DNA from: Terfezia claveryi
Taxonomy: Eukaryota > Ascomycota > Pezizomycetes > Pezizales > Pezizaceae
Assembly (NCBI GenBank): GCA_015179025.1
Contig: WHUX01000041.1
Location: 62,001-126,000 of the forward strand
Reading direction: 5' to 3'
Length of the DNA stretch: 64,000 bases
Part shown: positions 1 through 13,637 of the stretch, piece by piece
How the letters are laid out: each line of letters begins with the position of its first letter
Numbering within the stretch: the stretch's first letter is position 1
Translations under genes and position numbers: made by a program
Notes under the pieces: generated by a model
The model's database searches: none
Seen by the model: only the letters and a program-made list of their open reading frames with translations
What the model was told of the DNA's origin: nothing

Positions 1-3000
1 GTGTAACATTTATTGCTACCTGCAATATCAATCACGACTGCGGCGATATCGTTTTCTCCTATTTAATTTCGGAGCATTACTAACATATGTTTAGCAAGGT
101 ACCTCAGCTCAGCCTTCCTCAATATCTAGTGTTTACCATCCCATCATCCAGTTGGATTTTTTATTCGCAGCAAGTTTTTCATTAATGTGTTTCCGAGCCG
201 CAATGATGCAGCATCCAGATTGATTGGAGATATCAAAATCACTCACCTGCTTGAGGAACGGCGGTGTTGTGAAGAGCAGGGAGCAGTACACACTCTAGCT
301 ACTGTGACTACCTACTGTTGCTAAGAAGGGGACATATCAGAGATAATGCGAGAGACCCTTTACACAACACTTTCACAAGCAAATAATGCACGAAATAGCG
401 AAACAGACTGACTAGTTTTGTTATGAAGAAAAAACAATATAATTGAGGAAATCAGCAAAGAACCTGACAAGACGCGGCGTCTGGGTTAATATAATTTCCT
501 TGTTGGTTGCTCTGATTAAATTGCAAATAGGACCGGAGGACTGGAGGTAACGTTCGTTAGGAATTGCCTTGTTTGGGCTTCAACGAGGGGAAGGTTGTTG
601 GCATGCAGGGAAAATTAACAGTGATGCCCTCCATCTTTGCGAAGGTAAGAGCCGTATTGTCATTTGGGGGAATTCTGATGGCTTCTGGAGGGCGTGCAAC
701 AAGTGATTCGCCTCCAAGGGAGAAGGTAATTCAATATTCTGGTCTGGCATATTAAAAGGAAATTCTGATTTCATTTATTTATTTCACGCCCTGGATGTCA
801 ACTAAAGTAACATAAAGTACATGACAAATACAGAAAAAGCAGAGAATTTCACATGTATGGATATCGACACAGACTTACTTGTACGAGTTCGGCGAGAATC
901 AGCCGTTATCCGATGAACCATTCCAGGGAACAAAAGCTGCTGGGTATTGTTTCACTACTTTGTCATACTAAGAAGTGCCTTGTGCCTTATTGTCGTCCCT
1001 GGCCAAGGCGGACGGCACGAAGCGAGGTGGATCATCCCTGAATTGGCGATCTTCATGTCGACTTCGGCTGGCTTCTGCATTGTACGTAAGTTTGTTTGAC
1101 GTGCTGGAGTTGAAACGGGATATCGATTAGATAAGAGCTAATACCGAACGATCGAGAGGAGATAGTCGATTGTAACTAAGGAAACGGGTTATCACGTGAT
1201 GAAACATTCCTGTCAAATCGGCGATGCTTAAACATAATCCAATGAACCAGTTGGAAACGTTATCTCTACTTGGAACAATTACGGGATATAGTTTCTAGTC
1301 TGGTTTTGTTTGTCATACAGAAGTGCCCTAGGTGGATGGTACCGGTACCTCGGGTGGGTGGGGATATTCTGGTTGACCTCTACAACTTCCCTTTGGCGCC
1401 TAGTTGTGCGACGAGATGACAGATGGCTTGATACTGTTAAAAGCTCAAGCAAGGGAGGTAGGGACGCTGGGATGCTAACATATTTATCACAGAGTTGGAT
1501 AAGTACATACGGAGTACTAGTTGCATTTTTCCTTTCTCAGTCACGCTTTACATGTATTAGTACGAAATGCAACAGATATCAACCAAAAGTTTTGAATTCA
1601 TTGTTAACCAAAGATTTGTGACGAGAATAGCTGACGCAGTACAGCCGGAACTCGATGGCATCTCAGCTGATGAGGACAGATGAAGTCCAGATTCACGAAT
1701 AGGCGCTGAGATCGGTATTGAGTATGGTTTCGCAGGTTCATCAGGATTTTGCCAACAAAAAAAAAAAAAAATGTATTTTTGATATGACACGTGGATCGTG
1801 ATCTGGCTCTAGCTCAGCGTATTAGTAGCAGGTCGACAAGACAACAACTACAGAATGTACAACGGGGCCATTACAACTCATCGACGTCGGTTAAGCTGGT
1901 AAGATGGCAGCGCGTCCTCATCCAGTTATAAATTCGATCTCCCCTTTTGGGTTCTTTTTTCTTTTTTATGTATACTTACATGGCAATAGAATATTTAACT
2001 TAGCCGATGCCATACTATACGTACATACTTAGTGTTCGGTCATGCTAGGGCGATATCAATTTTTATTGCACAAGATTCCGTGAGAGTCTTCGAGAGCTTC
2101 TTTTGCTGGGACACGACCTAGTTTCAACATGCAGCCAGGGTTCCAGGACCAATTAAGGATCATCGGGGTTGAAAATGTCTCTGAAATTCAGCCTTGGCGG
2201 ATCTGAGTTGGAAGTGTGCTGGAGCGAGATAACTAGGTTCCCAGAGTGCGATTCACCGTATTTATACCGGTCATGGGGATGGTACTAGGCACGTCTGTCC
2301 CCCAATAACTCTACCAAGAGGGGGTTCTGAATCATAACTGGTTGAATGGGAAGAGAATCGGGGGCAGTGGGGAAGTACCATGTGTCCGATCATGTCGGGG
2401 AGCAAGTTGAGAACCAGTTGAAAAGGCAGAAGAACTGTAAGTCAATGTTAGGTTTCTTTGGTGCAGCTAGGGAAGCAATTCGCCGTTGACTGTGCCTTGC
2501 AGTAAGAGGGATCAAAGTGATAGGCCTGAAGGACTTTGTGATAACCTTAAACAGGCACTGAAGCTCACAATACAGGATAATTGTGGCCAACATCAATCCG
2601 TCCAAGACTATGAACTTCACAGTAGGTACAGTACCTACACAGTGCATGCAAGTATCCCAACCATCCGTCCTCGGCCAATGGATACCCCTGTCATCGCTGA
2701 CAGGAGAAAAGCAGCATTACATGACTCGATATCCCCATCTGAGTGTTCGCAGGAATATCTGTCTTAATTTCGGGTTGCAGCCTTTGTCACTTGTCGCTGA
2801 TTGGCTGCCAGAAAGGTACATTGATTACAACGAGGTGATCATGGTTATGGCATGATCATCTCACTGGTCGGTCACTCGATTATTTTTGGAGTGAGAGCTC
2901 ACGTTGTGGAGAATGGAAGCAAGTCATCGGATACTTGGCCATTGAGATGAACATGATTTTTGTGGGGAAAAAGACAAACAGTACATACAACATACATACA

Positions 3001-4826
3001 TCTTCATACATACATGCTCGATCGGGCTGAACTTGGATATCCACTGGCTACATTACATTTTGGGGATCACTGGATCTTCCAATCCGGACCGCGTGATCAA
3101 ACTATGTATGTAGGTGGGTAATGTCGATTGCCTCGATATACCCGCCGCACGGACTTTATGTTCCAAATCGATGTCATTTTATTGATGGGTTTTAGGGCAC
3201 GGGTTTGAGTTCTGGCGACAATCGGAGGTCCTTGTCTGTGCCACTATCTGTGCCGCTTGCTGAAGATCACACGATAGGGCAAGGGAAGTAAATAGAATAG
3301 CTTCTCGGTGTTTGAGAGTACCTTGTGGAAAAAAGGCATGACATTGAATTATATTAACCTGGTCGGGTTGGAAAGCCCCTGCGTGGAATTCAAAAGGTAC
3401 AGCAAGTTGTCCCATATATAGCGGCGGAGCTAGGGCCTAGGAGCAAAATACAGCACAAAGTTTGTTACTTCACTGAAGCTTCCGTAATACGGGCGAGCTG
3501 GTAGAGTGACAGTGGTCTAGTTGCCAAAATACGATCCACGTTTCAGGTGGGCAAGGCTCTCGCGCCAATCAACGTCACGAATCCAAAATTTCAAATTTGT
3601 TGATACCAGCCAGCATCCTTGCTGCCATCCCTGACGTCTCCTGCAGCGGATTGAAAGAGTGTGGAGGGCACAGGCCACCCGTTGCAGGTCAGGCGCCTGG
3701 GTGGGTTCGGAATAAGCTGCAGTACATTGAATAATTGGTGCTGCAAGAGCAGACCGGACGAATTGGTTAGAAGAAAAAGTGGGAGGGACGTCGCGAGGTA
3801 CCTCACCGAAGAGAAGCATGTACACAGCATTAGCTGCTGTTACTTGACTGGCAAAGGACAATGGAGCAGAGGACGAGTACGGTATGTTGTAACAACCAGC
3901 TGCATCGCATCGTCTCAATGGACTGATGGACTTCTCGTAATTCTCTCTTATTTTTATTTTTTTTTGTTTTTGTTTCCTCTGCGCGCAATTATGGGATCAG
4001 GAAGTCCGACTGGAGGAGAAGGCGAGCCTACCTGGGGCGACGGAAGAGGGAGTGGGAGGAGCAGAAGAATAGTGATATGCTGACGGAATGGGTCGAACTG
4101 TGCCTACTACCCACCTGTTATCACCTTACCTTTCCAAACGCATAAGGGAGGGTATATCGGTAGGTATCCACATATATCCCACCGCCCACGTCCACCTCTT
4201 GCACCCCTGCCTGGACATACTTAACACACGCAATATCCGTGGGGAATATATTAAAAGGCCTTGCATCTGTTTTGGGTTCTTGTTCGAAGGAGGCCTCAGC
4301 ATAACTGCTGTTTCCGTTACATTGGGCAACAACACCAAACAATCTCGCCGTTGAGATAAATATTCAATTCGCCTGCTTGCTTTTCTGCTTGAGCTTCTTC
4401 TCGACAGGCAACCGCTTGACGCCGTGTGAAAAGCTTGTGCTCATACATACACACATACCCTATACCCCAAATTTTCTCGCGTGGTTTTCTGCGCAGGCCC
4501 TGGAAACAAGGTTGATTTTTTTTTTTTTTGAATTTGGTTTTGGCCTCGGGTTGCTGCAGGTGACTGGATTGGTGCATGCTTGCTTTGTGCTGAGAATTTG
4601 TTTCATTTTTCCTTAGAGGAGGGATCCAGGAAGCATAGTCGGCATAGTCGGTCACACACGAGACAAAGCGTGCTTGACTTCTGGGGTTCATAACAATATA
4701 TCTACTCCATCTACCCATCCAGCCGTCCGGTTTATCCCACCGCATCGGCGAAAAGGCGAAATCGAGAGCGGAGTAAATCTGATTTGCTAGTTGCGGTTGT
4801 TGTTGCGCGATAGGAGGGAAGAAACG
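1..4826. other. Intergenic, no gene recognised
   Basis: Only short open frames without domain, signal peptide or plausible intron structure occur on either strand. The stretch is AT-rich with scattered homopolymers (for example a 15-A run near 1756). The last ~500 bases, with a pyrimidine-rich stretch near 4690-4740, probably carry the promoter and leader of the gene starting at 4827. I see no RNA gene. Confidence 0.5.
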
Positions 4827-7800
4827 ATGTTGAAGTATATTACGGGGCGGACTTATAAGCCGCCGACGGCGGAGACAGTGCTGGATTATTCTGGGGATGA
4901 GATGCCTACGGCGGCGAGGAGGAAGCGGTCGAAGGAGAGGGAGCAGGCACACAGAGAGAGGAGGAAGGCGGAAAAGGATGCGGAAATAAGGTCGGCCGTG
5001 TCCACGAGATCATCAAAATCGGGCCATTTTTCGAAGGAAGATGATGCCTTGAGGGAAGAGAGGAGAAGAGAGAAGAGGGAGCGCAGTAAGTTCTGGGTCT
5101 TGTGGCTGTATTGAAGTGGATGCTGATGGTCTTTGGGGTTTATAGGAAACAGAGACCGAGACTGTGCTTCTTCGGTTTCTACATCATCGGCTTCAAAGAT
5201 CTCGAGGAGAGCGGGGAGTATGGTCGTCAAGCTGTCCGATGTGGAGCCCACAAAGACCCCGCCGCAGCCTGCCGCAGCTGCGATCTCGACTGTGCATGTT
5301 ACAACTGGGCGGAAACGAAGCCCAACGATGCCTACTTTACTACCTACGATGCGGTCTCTGGCTAGCGAGGAAAGAGACAGATCCCAAACTCCCAGGCCTG
5401 TAAGGGAGCAAAGGTCGGATCCAACTATCAAAGTCTCCGCTAAACCTGAGAATCCCTTCGTCGAGCCTGTACCCGTCACTGTCACACCACTTCTGCCATC
5501 GCCGAAGCCGGCGCATGTGGCAGTTCCACCGCCAACAGCTCCAGTCGCTCGAGCGAGGACAGCGAGCCCTGGGTTCGGACGACAATTTCCTACCTCCCCC
5601 AATGGCATCACAACACCACAACATACTCCAGACAGTAAGGCACCAATGCCGGTCTCGGAGGCTACACCTACACAACAGCTCCCAGCAACACCAGTAGCTG
5701 AAGGTGAACTTGCAAAGCACAGCGAGGCGCTCACTGGTGCTCTCGTACGTCGTCCCAACAGGCCACATATTCGCACTGGTTCAGAAGTTCGGTTTGCCTC
5801 CGCGGCGACCGATGGAACCAGGACACCACGGTCTGGATGGAAACCCCAACAGCATCGTCATCACTCGGAAGGATATGAGCAGGGATATTTCTCACCACAG
5901 CCTTATTATCGACAGGACAGCAATGGCAGACATAAGGGTGAATTACCACCACCTCCGGATTATCTATACCGACAGCAGCGGCCACAAAGTGCGGCGGGGT
6001 ATTACCACCAGCAAGGATATTATCCCCAAACATACCCCCTACCCCCCGCCTGTCACGGTCAGGCATCATCACCCCAATCACCTCCTGATCCGCTAAGTCA
6101 CAGCCATTACCAGAGCGGGAGAGGGAGGCTTTCACACGGCCGTCCTCCGCGAAACCTATTCGGCATTCCCAACTACCTATCCAGCCATCACAACATGATT
6201 ACTACGGATATTACCAATACCATTTCTTCACTCCCCCATCGCAGGCACCGCCCTTGGCGCACCATGTCCCGAGATACCCTCCCCCACCACCGACGGCAGC
6301 CGATACAGAGTTCTTGGGACTGGTAGCGAAGAGAGAGAGGAAAAGGAGACATTCTATGCATTATCCATCATCATCACAATATGATCCTCACCAAGTGCAA
6401 TATCACCATCATAGTCGGGTAATGACTCCAGTGGAAGGAATATCTCCTACGTCGAGAACATTTCATGATTTCCCGCCGCCCGGGTCGAGCTTGAAGAGAC
6501 TGATTCCTTCGAGGCTGGCGTTGTCTTCGAGTAGTTCGGGTGATTCTAGCTCGCATCGCCTACCCCCCCACCGGAGTTTACCTCCAATGGATCAAGGAAT
6601 GTTTTTAGGTATATGGATGGGGCACAGGAGGAGGCTAGGGTGGGAGGCTTGGAGTTTGATAATGAGACCACGGTGACGAGTATGGTTGCCGTGTCGACCG
6701 AGTACCCTACGAAAGAGAGGAGGCCGGCGATGCCGAGGTTTGTGAGGAGGAGAGCCCCGGAGGAGGTGGAGAATATGGCGGTAGCGAGGAGCATGAAGGA
6801 AGAGCAGGCAGGTGAGAAGATGGAGAGGGGGGAGTCGGTTGCCTCTGGGGTGTCAGTTGCTTCTGGAGTACCCCTGCCACCGCAAGCAAACGCGGTGGTT
6901 GAGATTGAAAATGAGAAATTCGGGGTAGAGAGGCCAAAGTTGTTGCCGCCGGCGGAGTTCTGTGAGGAGGTGCTGGTGTTTGAGGAGGAGGATGATGAAG
7001 TTGAGGAGCAAGTTGTGGAAGAGGTGAAGGAGGATACTGAGAAGAGCATGCCAATTGTTGAGGAGGTTGAGGTAACGGCGGAGGCACCACCTTCGGATAC
7101 ATTAGAAGCTGGCAACGAGGAGGAACTTGAACAAGAGGAGGAATTCGAGCAAAGTGAGGAAGAAGAGGAAGAGGAGGAAGAGGAGGAGGATATGCAAGAA
7201 GACGACGAAGAGGAAGAGGAGGAGGAGGAAGACTGTGATACCGTTGTGGGATTGGACTCGGAAGGGCATGAGGAAACGGCAGGGATGGAAGTGGATATGG
7301 AAGGGTTATCGATAATGAACGGCAGGTTGGAATCGGTGGAAGAGTGTCATGATGAAGAGGAAGAGGAAGAGGAAGAGGAAGAGGAGGAAGGAAGTGACCT
7401 TGAGGAAGAGGAAGATGAAGAAGCAGAGCATGATAATGATGAAGATGACCTGCACGAACCACATATAGAGGAGCACCAGCAAACAACAAGCTCCACCCAC
7501 AGCGGCTCCGACCTAGGAGTCTCTATTGACCACGACGATGAGGAGCACGACCAAACTGCCGAAGGCTTCCTCGCGAACCTAGACAACTCTTCCGCTCCCG
7601 CCTCATCCATCCTCTCTACCCAATCCTCCGCAACGACAGTCACCACATTAGATTCCATATTTCCCTCCACTACCCAAAGCAGTGCCTCTTCCGCTCCAAC
7701 TGCAATATCTACAATCACAAGCACAGACTACTCCTCTGGAAGTAGCTCCGCATCATATGCCCCTCAATACATGCCCGCGGCATTCGCCTACGCTCCTTCA

Positions 7801-9243
7801 CCGCCAGCTAGTACGGTCACGTCAACGGAGTATTCCTGCTCCACGGCCTCCGCGAGAACACAGTACCCTTTGAGGAATTCTCACATGATGGGTATGGGTA
7901 CGGGGATACCGCATACCCCACCCCGCACACAGCCAGGGACTAGAACTACCTCTCCACTCTTATATAAGCGGACACCGTTGTTTCCGCGACAGAACGGTAT
8001 GTCACCGATGTCACTCACAGAGCCTCAAGCGTTCCCGAGGTTTACGAGTTTGAACCTCAGGTTGCTGAGACATTTGGAGAGTGAGCTTGTGGAGTTGGAG
8101 AGAATGCTGGAGGAGTTTGAGGCGAGAATGGTGAATGAGGACCATCCCCATATCCATCCTGAGAACGTTGATTATAATGTGAATCAGATTTCCCCGCATG
8201 GGTCTGTGAGGAGTAGAGTGAATAGTGGGTCTTCAGTTTCATCTTCTTCAATGCCGGGGGAGATGGAGGCGAAGAGAGCGGAGATTATGGATGCGCTGGC
8301 GTGGAAGTTGGGACAATATAGTAAGTACCCCGTACTCTACCTATTTGGCTTTTACTAAAAATTATTTGTAGACCAAACCCTTGTCAACTACCAAACCATG
8401 GTAGACACCTTCGGCCCCGCCCTTGATCCCTGCTCCTCCACGACGAGGCCCACAAGCAGGGATAGTGGCGTAGCGAGTAGTCGCGGGAGCAGTGGAGTCA
8501 GGCTTTCTGATCGTGATGTTGCTTCGGAACAGCCAACGAGCGACTATGGGGGGGATTGCTATGAATCTATCCCTGGGGGCTGGGGGACACAAGAACAGGA
8601 TCAGGAGCACGAGCTTCCACCAGAAACAGAAGCGGAAACTCAACCAGCTGCTGAGGTTCAGGAGAAGGAGGATCCTGTGACCACCGCAGAAGATGCATAC
8701 ATGCCACATGCACAGGATATCGATGTCGTCCTAACTGGAAAAAGACCAACCTGGCACAGCAGAACCAGAAACGACTATAGTCGTAGCGTCTCATCATCTT
8801 CATCATCATCATCCTCCACCTGCTGCTCCTCATGTTGCCCCTCTCCCGCAACCTTAGCAGAATCTCTCCCACCACATTCATCACCAACACCATCACCAGC
8901 ATCACCAGAAAGGTCCGAAACTACCCTGACAGAAATCCTAGCACCCCCATTCCTAATCCTCGTACTACTCTATTCGCTCGAGTGGGTCTCGAGCTGGGGA
9001 AAGATATTAGGGTTGGTTATGGTGTTTGGGGTAGGTAAGGCCTGGAGAAGGGGGTGGAGGAGGGGGAGAAGCGCAGCGAGAAGGGGAGGGGGAGAAGCGC
9101 AGCGAGAAGGGGAGGTGATAGGAGGAGAAGTGTGGCGTAGGGGTTTATTAGTTAAAGATTATTTTTTTCCGAGAGTATCTGTGTCTTTGTTCTTTTCTTT
9201 TTTGGGACATCGCATTGTGTATTATTTTTGTTTATTTTCTTAA
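4827..9243 (+). CDS. Large acidic protein with C-terminal DUF6594-like domain
   Basis: The model joins 4827-5085, 5146-6057, 6114-8320 and 8372-9243. Introns 5086-5145 and 8321-8371 are GTAAGT...AG. The intron 6058-6113 is weaker; it could instead be a one-base slip. A C7 run at 6563-6569 breaks the frame, and one extra C makes it continuous, giving about 1416 residues. The N-terminus is basic (KRSKEREQAHRERRKAEK). It is followed by a Pro/Gln/Tyr-rich disordered region, an acidic block at about 675-845 with long Glu runs, and a Ser/Thr-rich linker. From about residue 1030, a FPRFTSLNLR segment, a LESELVELERMLEEFEARM coiled coil, a KLGQYNQTLVNYQ segment and late hydrophobic stretches (PPFLILVLLYSLEW) match the layout of fungal DUF6594 proteins. 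That family usually ends in membrane helices; its function is unknown. The start is the first ATG after an in-frame-free leader. The family call is from memory of the pattern. Confidence 0.65.
6563..6569 (+). other. C7 homopolymer at an apparent one-base frame slip
   Basis: Upstream coding (Ser/His/Pro-rich) and downstream coding (starting PPEFTSNGSRNVF) lie in frames that differ by one missing base. They join exactly if this run is C8. No GT-AG intron fits well here. This is either a base-calling undercount or a real frameshift. Confidence 0.6.
9062..9113 (+). repeat. 26-bp tandem duplication near the 3' end of the DUF6594 gene
   Basis: Two adjacent near-perfect 26-base copies contain the core gaagcgcagcgagaag. 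They encode an Arg/Gly/Ala-rich tail just after the last hydrophobic segment. The period of 26 changes frame between copies, so the C-terminal tail is probably poorly constrained. Confidence 0.75.
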
Positions 9244-12200
9244 TAGGTTCCTTCGAGTTACTTAGGGTGTGCTTTTGTTTGGGCTTTTCAAAGCTTTCGG
9301 ATGTATTCTGTTTGCTTGTTTCTCTTCTTGCATCGGCATGGATGGAGCACTGGAATGCGTTTACCTTTGAATTTAGCCTTTAGTCATAGCTTATGGTAGT
9401 TTACTATGTTCTGCTTTGCAGAGCTGGAGTTCTTGTGGTTCTGTGTTACTCAGCTGGTATCGAGGATTATATTATTACATTGCATTGCCACTTATCAATT
9501 GTTCTCGTGCCACTTGCAGAGAGTGACGAATCACCCTGGGTACAAAGAACCGGTTTTTCTAGATGTACAACAACACCAAATTAGCCAAGGCATGGGGTTA
9601 AAAGCCTGGAAAATTGGAAGCAGGATCTTTTGGACTTGTGTAGGAAATAGTAAACGCCGGTCACATGACCTAGACGTACTACTTCTTAGCGTCACTGACA
9701 GACCCCCACGTTCTTTATTTATTCATCAATTTTTATATATATTCAAGAAGCCAGTATGGTCTAAAGTCCAGCTGTGCGGGTTGCCATTGCAGGAGTGGTC
9801 CATTACTTCTGGCCGCCATATATCCGCAGGATTCAGGGTAATCACCGACATCCGAAATAAATTAAACATACGGGGCCGCGCCGGGGGGGGGGGGGGGGGG
9901 GGGGAATCCGCAGTACATTGCTTCTCAACTCCTCTTACATATATACGTTGATACGTGTACGCTTACTATTTGCAAATATTCAAAAGCCAAAACTTCTTTG
10001 GCCTCAGCGCCCACAATAACTTGCGGCAAATGAAAGACCCCTCCCTCCCTGTGCAGGAAAATTAAAAAAAAAAAAAAAGTTTCTGCGTGGTTTTATTACA
10101 CTCTGCACCAAGGGTTTTCGGATATGGAAAATGAAGAATGGAATGGCCTAGAAACCCGCGTGGGGAAGCTGCATGTTATATCCATGCCGTGCATTAGTAT
10201 TCTTACATGTGTAATTACTGTACTTGAGACCGACCTTGCTCATAACAGTTGGAATATTTAGATCCATCCCCCCCCCCCACGCCCCACACCATCGCTTACG
10301 TTAGCTGCCTAAAGAAAATATTAAAGGGATATTTATATATTAATTGCACGCTTGCTCGCGGAGAAGTGGATTAATATCCAGGAGGTATTATAGGTTTCAT
10401 AAACTGGATATACAGAACACAGTGTATCTGCACGTGTATATGGGTATAATATAACGGTTTGATTATGGCCAGGAGGGTGGGTCATGGTATGGATGGATTC
10501 CATAGTCGGGATTATCAGGACTGATAAAAATTCCTAAAAATCTCATACTTGAATTTGATTAATTTGGTAACCAGTAACCGACAGCGAGGTCTTAATGAAC
10601 GTGGTTCTGTGACTGGCCTGAAGTATCTGCTAACTTGGCCTAGCTCATGTTCTAATGCGCTGTAGGCTTACAAGTTAATATTCACGACTTCGTTTGGGGG
10701 GGGGGTGGGGGGGAGGATTAGACCCTAAGATCTGTTGGAAGAGGTAATCATCACCGACTGTGACAACCGGTTGATTGTTCTTGTCTAATGTGATTATTTT
10801 TGTCTAAGTGGGAAACACGATGTCCGGTTTTGCACCGGCGAAGAAGACCGCTATGTCTGTCCTTTGGAAGGATTCAATAGGATATTTTCGGGTATAAAAG
10901 GCCCAACTTTACTTTCTCCTCTCTTTTTTGGTTCCCTTGGACGATTAGGTAGATTCTATGAAAGAGACCTTCGAGCAATATAATAAGTCTCATACCACAA
11001 AATCGCGTTTGTGTGATGTTAATATCAATCAAGAGTCAATTTTATTTTGGGGGGGGAAATCATAATACTTACTACATCTTCTGTACGTAGGTTGCGCTAT
11101 GGGAAGGTGGGAACAATCCAGAAGGAAATACACAAACCGATCCAACTAGTGGTGGAAAAGCGCAGATAAACAAAGGTCCCTGTTCTCCCTGCAAATGTCC
11201 AGAGCTCCAGTGTAAGAAAAAAGAGACGGATAACCATAGCAAGAATCAATCCCATTGGGGTTGGGCCGGTTATGAATCTGAAAACTAGGTTTAAATCGTG
11301 TTGAAGATAACAATTTCCTTACGCATACAGTCAAGCCTCTCCGCTATGTATTGCTGTTACCTATTGCAAGCACTTGCTACCCTGTAAGAGGATCTCCGTG
11401 TTATTTCTTCTTCTTCACGTGTGTTCATACTTGCTGTTCACATGTATTCACTGTCTTCGCTTACTAGATACTCAATATCCGCATGTGCTTTCGCATGTTC
11501 TTACGCATCAGGCATAATGCTTGCGCATACTCACAGTATTGCTTCTGCTAGGCTGTTCAGCTTGGATTGTTCTTACCCTGATCTCGAATCTACATATACG
11601 AGCACTCATGTATATCTGGATATGCTTCTCTAGATAGACTCAATAAGACTGTCTACTCTTGACCGAACATCCCACTCGCACCTTCTCACCCTGCTTCACT
11701 GCACTAAGAGTCCACCGCTGCATCCTCCATTCAATACCCAGCGATACCACTCGCTCAGTAACCCGAATGGATTAACGTGAAATTCCGAGTGCAAAAACCA
11801 AAAACCACAAACTAAAACAACAATAATAGGCCGACGGCAACTGTGTCTGAACCCGTCTCATTGCCTTAGGCTCCACAGACGTGTAGACTAAAAAAAAAAA
11901 TAAAAAAAAAATAAAAAAAAAACTGTGTCTGACGAAAAAATCATTAAATCTATCCTTTTTCTTTTCCTTTTTTCTCAGAATCAAAACAAGCAAGGTAGAT
12001 GCTATACCTCTGGAATCCCCTTTTTAGCATCTGACATGCTGAGGAATTGGGCAAGTCAATCCAGATTGATCCAGATTGAGCTATAGGTGGATTAAAAGCT
12101 AACTGAAGTGGTTTCCATATACCTCCCCATATAAAGTTACTTTTTCCGCAATAACATTGACCCTACCCTATAAGAGACTTCTGGGGCGGAATTGTACACA

Positions 12201-12992
12201 TATAGCAAATAATGATACTTCTCCGATCTACCCATCTAAAGACCATAAAATCCCCCCCCAAAAAAAAAAAAAAAATGTAACTAGCATGCCATCTGTATCC
12301 CCAAGCCCGCAGGAACTGCATCGCTATGCATGGAAAGTTACATTTATATATGCTCCAAATCACGGATTTTTGGGGATCGCGAAATGCACCTATTAATGAT
12401 TACAATCCCATAGAATACTTGAAAGCTTGGTTAGGTTGAAGTGGATACCACCAAACCCAAAAAATGGGGCACCTGCATGTCGGCACAGATTTGTTGCACG
12501 AACACTTGGTAGCTAGTATCTGAAATCACGATACGGAGTATACCATAGATGCAATCTTTTCAGGCACTGGTACCAGACAAGTCACATCTTAGATCCTAGT
12601 AGTTTCTGGATGCTTGTATGGGTGGAATAACCCCCTTTTCCGTTTCTGCCCAGAGGAACTGAAAATGCATGCCAAATCACGGTCATATCTTTACTACAGC
12701 CGACCCAGATAGGGTGATATATAGACATTTTTTTACTCCGAACTCCAATACAGCAAAGTCACACAACACCCTCATTACAAAACCGCTCCACAAATGTTCC
12801 TGAGGGAGGTCAAAGAAAAGAATATATAAATCCGAATCCCAACTGCCTGAGATAGGGCTTCGTCCCTGTTTGCGAAGGGGAAATCTGACTGTGCCAAACA
12901 CCAGGAGCATCCAAAATCCTGTCTGCACCCTCTATCCGATCTAATGATCCCGCTACCTCCTCCGAGCCCCACTCTCAACCGCCATCCCTCAT
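9244..12992. other. Intergenic between convergent genes
   Basis: No gene is recognised. The stretch contains a G22 run (9883-9904), C and G runs near 10267 and 10696, and A-rich tracts near 10064, 11890 and 12255. Open frames are all under 185 codons and lack features. It separates the 3' end of the DUF6594 gene from the 3' end of the phospholipase gene. Confidence 0.5.
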
Positions 12993-13637
12993 TCATTTTA
13001 TGTTCTTCTTCAAGTTTCCAAACAATCTCACTGCGTCGTAATAAGTTTCCGCCGTCTTCCGACACAACACTTTCTTCACTCTCGAGGACTTATTACATTC
13101 ATTCATCAAATCATTCTTAAAGTTAACATCAATCCTCAACCTATTCGTTTCCATGAACCTCCCCTGGGCCTTATAATTCCTATACCCAAAATCATGTCTC
13201 TTGCAGCTATCAAGGAAGTTAAAACCCCAAGGCTTATCTGGGGAGTCACTACATCCGTCATCGGCCCAGTCCAATCCAACGGGGCTCTGTGCTGCCTTAG
13301 AGGAGAGGAAGGACCCAATGCTAACGCTGAATAGAAGGCTGTCTGTAGCGGTGATGAGGTCAGTTTGGCGGGAGCTGAGGTTGGAGGTATGAGGTTCTTC
13401 AGGAACGATATCGTGCTCGAGGTCTGTTATGTCGGGGATATTTCCGCGAACGCCGGGGATGTCAATGGGTACACAGTGGAGGCAGGCATCGCGGGCGTGG
13501 AGAAGAGCATCGGAGACTTTGTCTGTCAGCTTGGACATGGGGACTGTGTCAAGGGGGATAGGGCCTGCCCTGCCGGCTGGAGTGGCCACGACCACCGAGG
13601 CGGCGGCGAGGGAGAGGAGAAGGGATGGTATCTGCAT
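12993..13637 (-). CDS. Secreted fungal phospholipase A2 (prokaryotic/fungal type)
   Basis: This intronless frame encodes 214 residues. Residues 1-19 (MQIPSLLLSLAAASVVVATP) form a signal peptide, followed by a propeptide-like region to about residue 90. The catalytic part has DDGCSDSPDKPWGFNF (Ca-binding loop with Cys129) and CKRHDFGYRNYK, giving the His148-Asp149 dyad. Cys145, Cys181 and Cys192 are available for disulfides. This is the signature of group XIV secreted PLA2s, which hydrolyse the sn-2 acyl ester of phospholipids outside the cell; in ascomycetes such enzymes are known from symbiotic and nutrient-starved mycelium. The length is normal for the family and the frame is intact. The start is chosen because it begins the signal peptide and no longer in-frame extension looks coding. 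Confidence 0.93.
   Translation of the reverse strand: MQIPSLLLSLAAASVVVATPAGRAGPIPLDTVPMSKLTDKVSDALLHARDACLHCVPIDIPGVRGNIPDITDLEHDIVPEEPHTSNLSSRQTDLITATDSLLFSVSIGSFLSSKAAQSPVGLDWADDGCSDSPDKPWGFNFLDSCKRHDFGYRNYKAQGRFMETNRLRIDVNFKNDLMNECNKSSRVKKVLCRKTAETYYDAVRLFGNLKKNIK

Noticed and set aside
3517..4083. Overlapping 133- and 140-codon frames on opposite strands
   Set aside because: They shadow one another, and neither shows a domain, signal peptide or splice signals.
4886..5776. 296-codon minus-strand frame
   Set aside because: Antisense shadow of the first two exons of the DUF6594 gene, which have good splice sites and continuity on the plus strand.
6707..7489. 260-codon minus-strand Pro/Leu-rich frame
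   Set aside because: It is the antisense of the Glu-rich coding region of the DUF6594 gene; GAG/GAA runs read as Leu/Phe/Pro runs.
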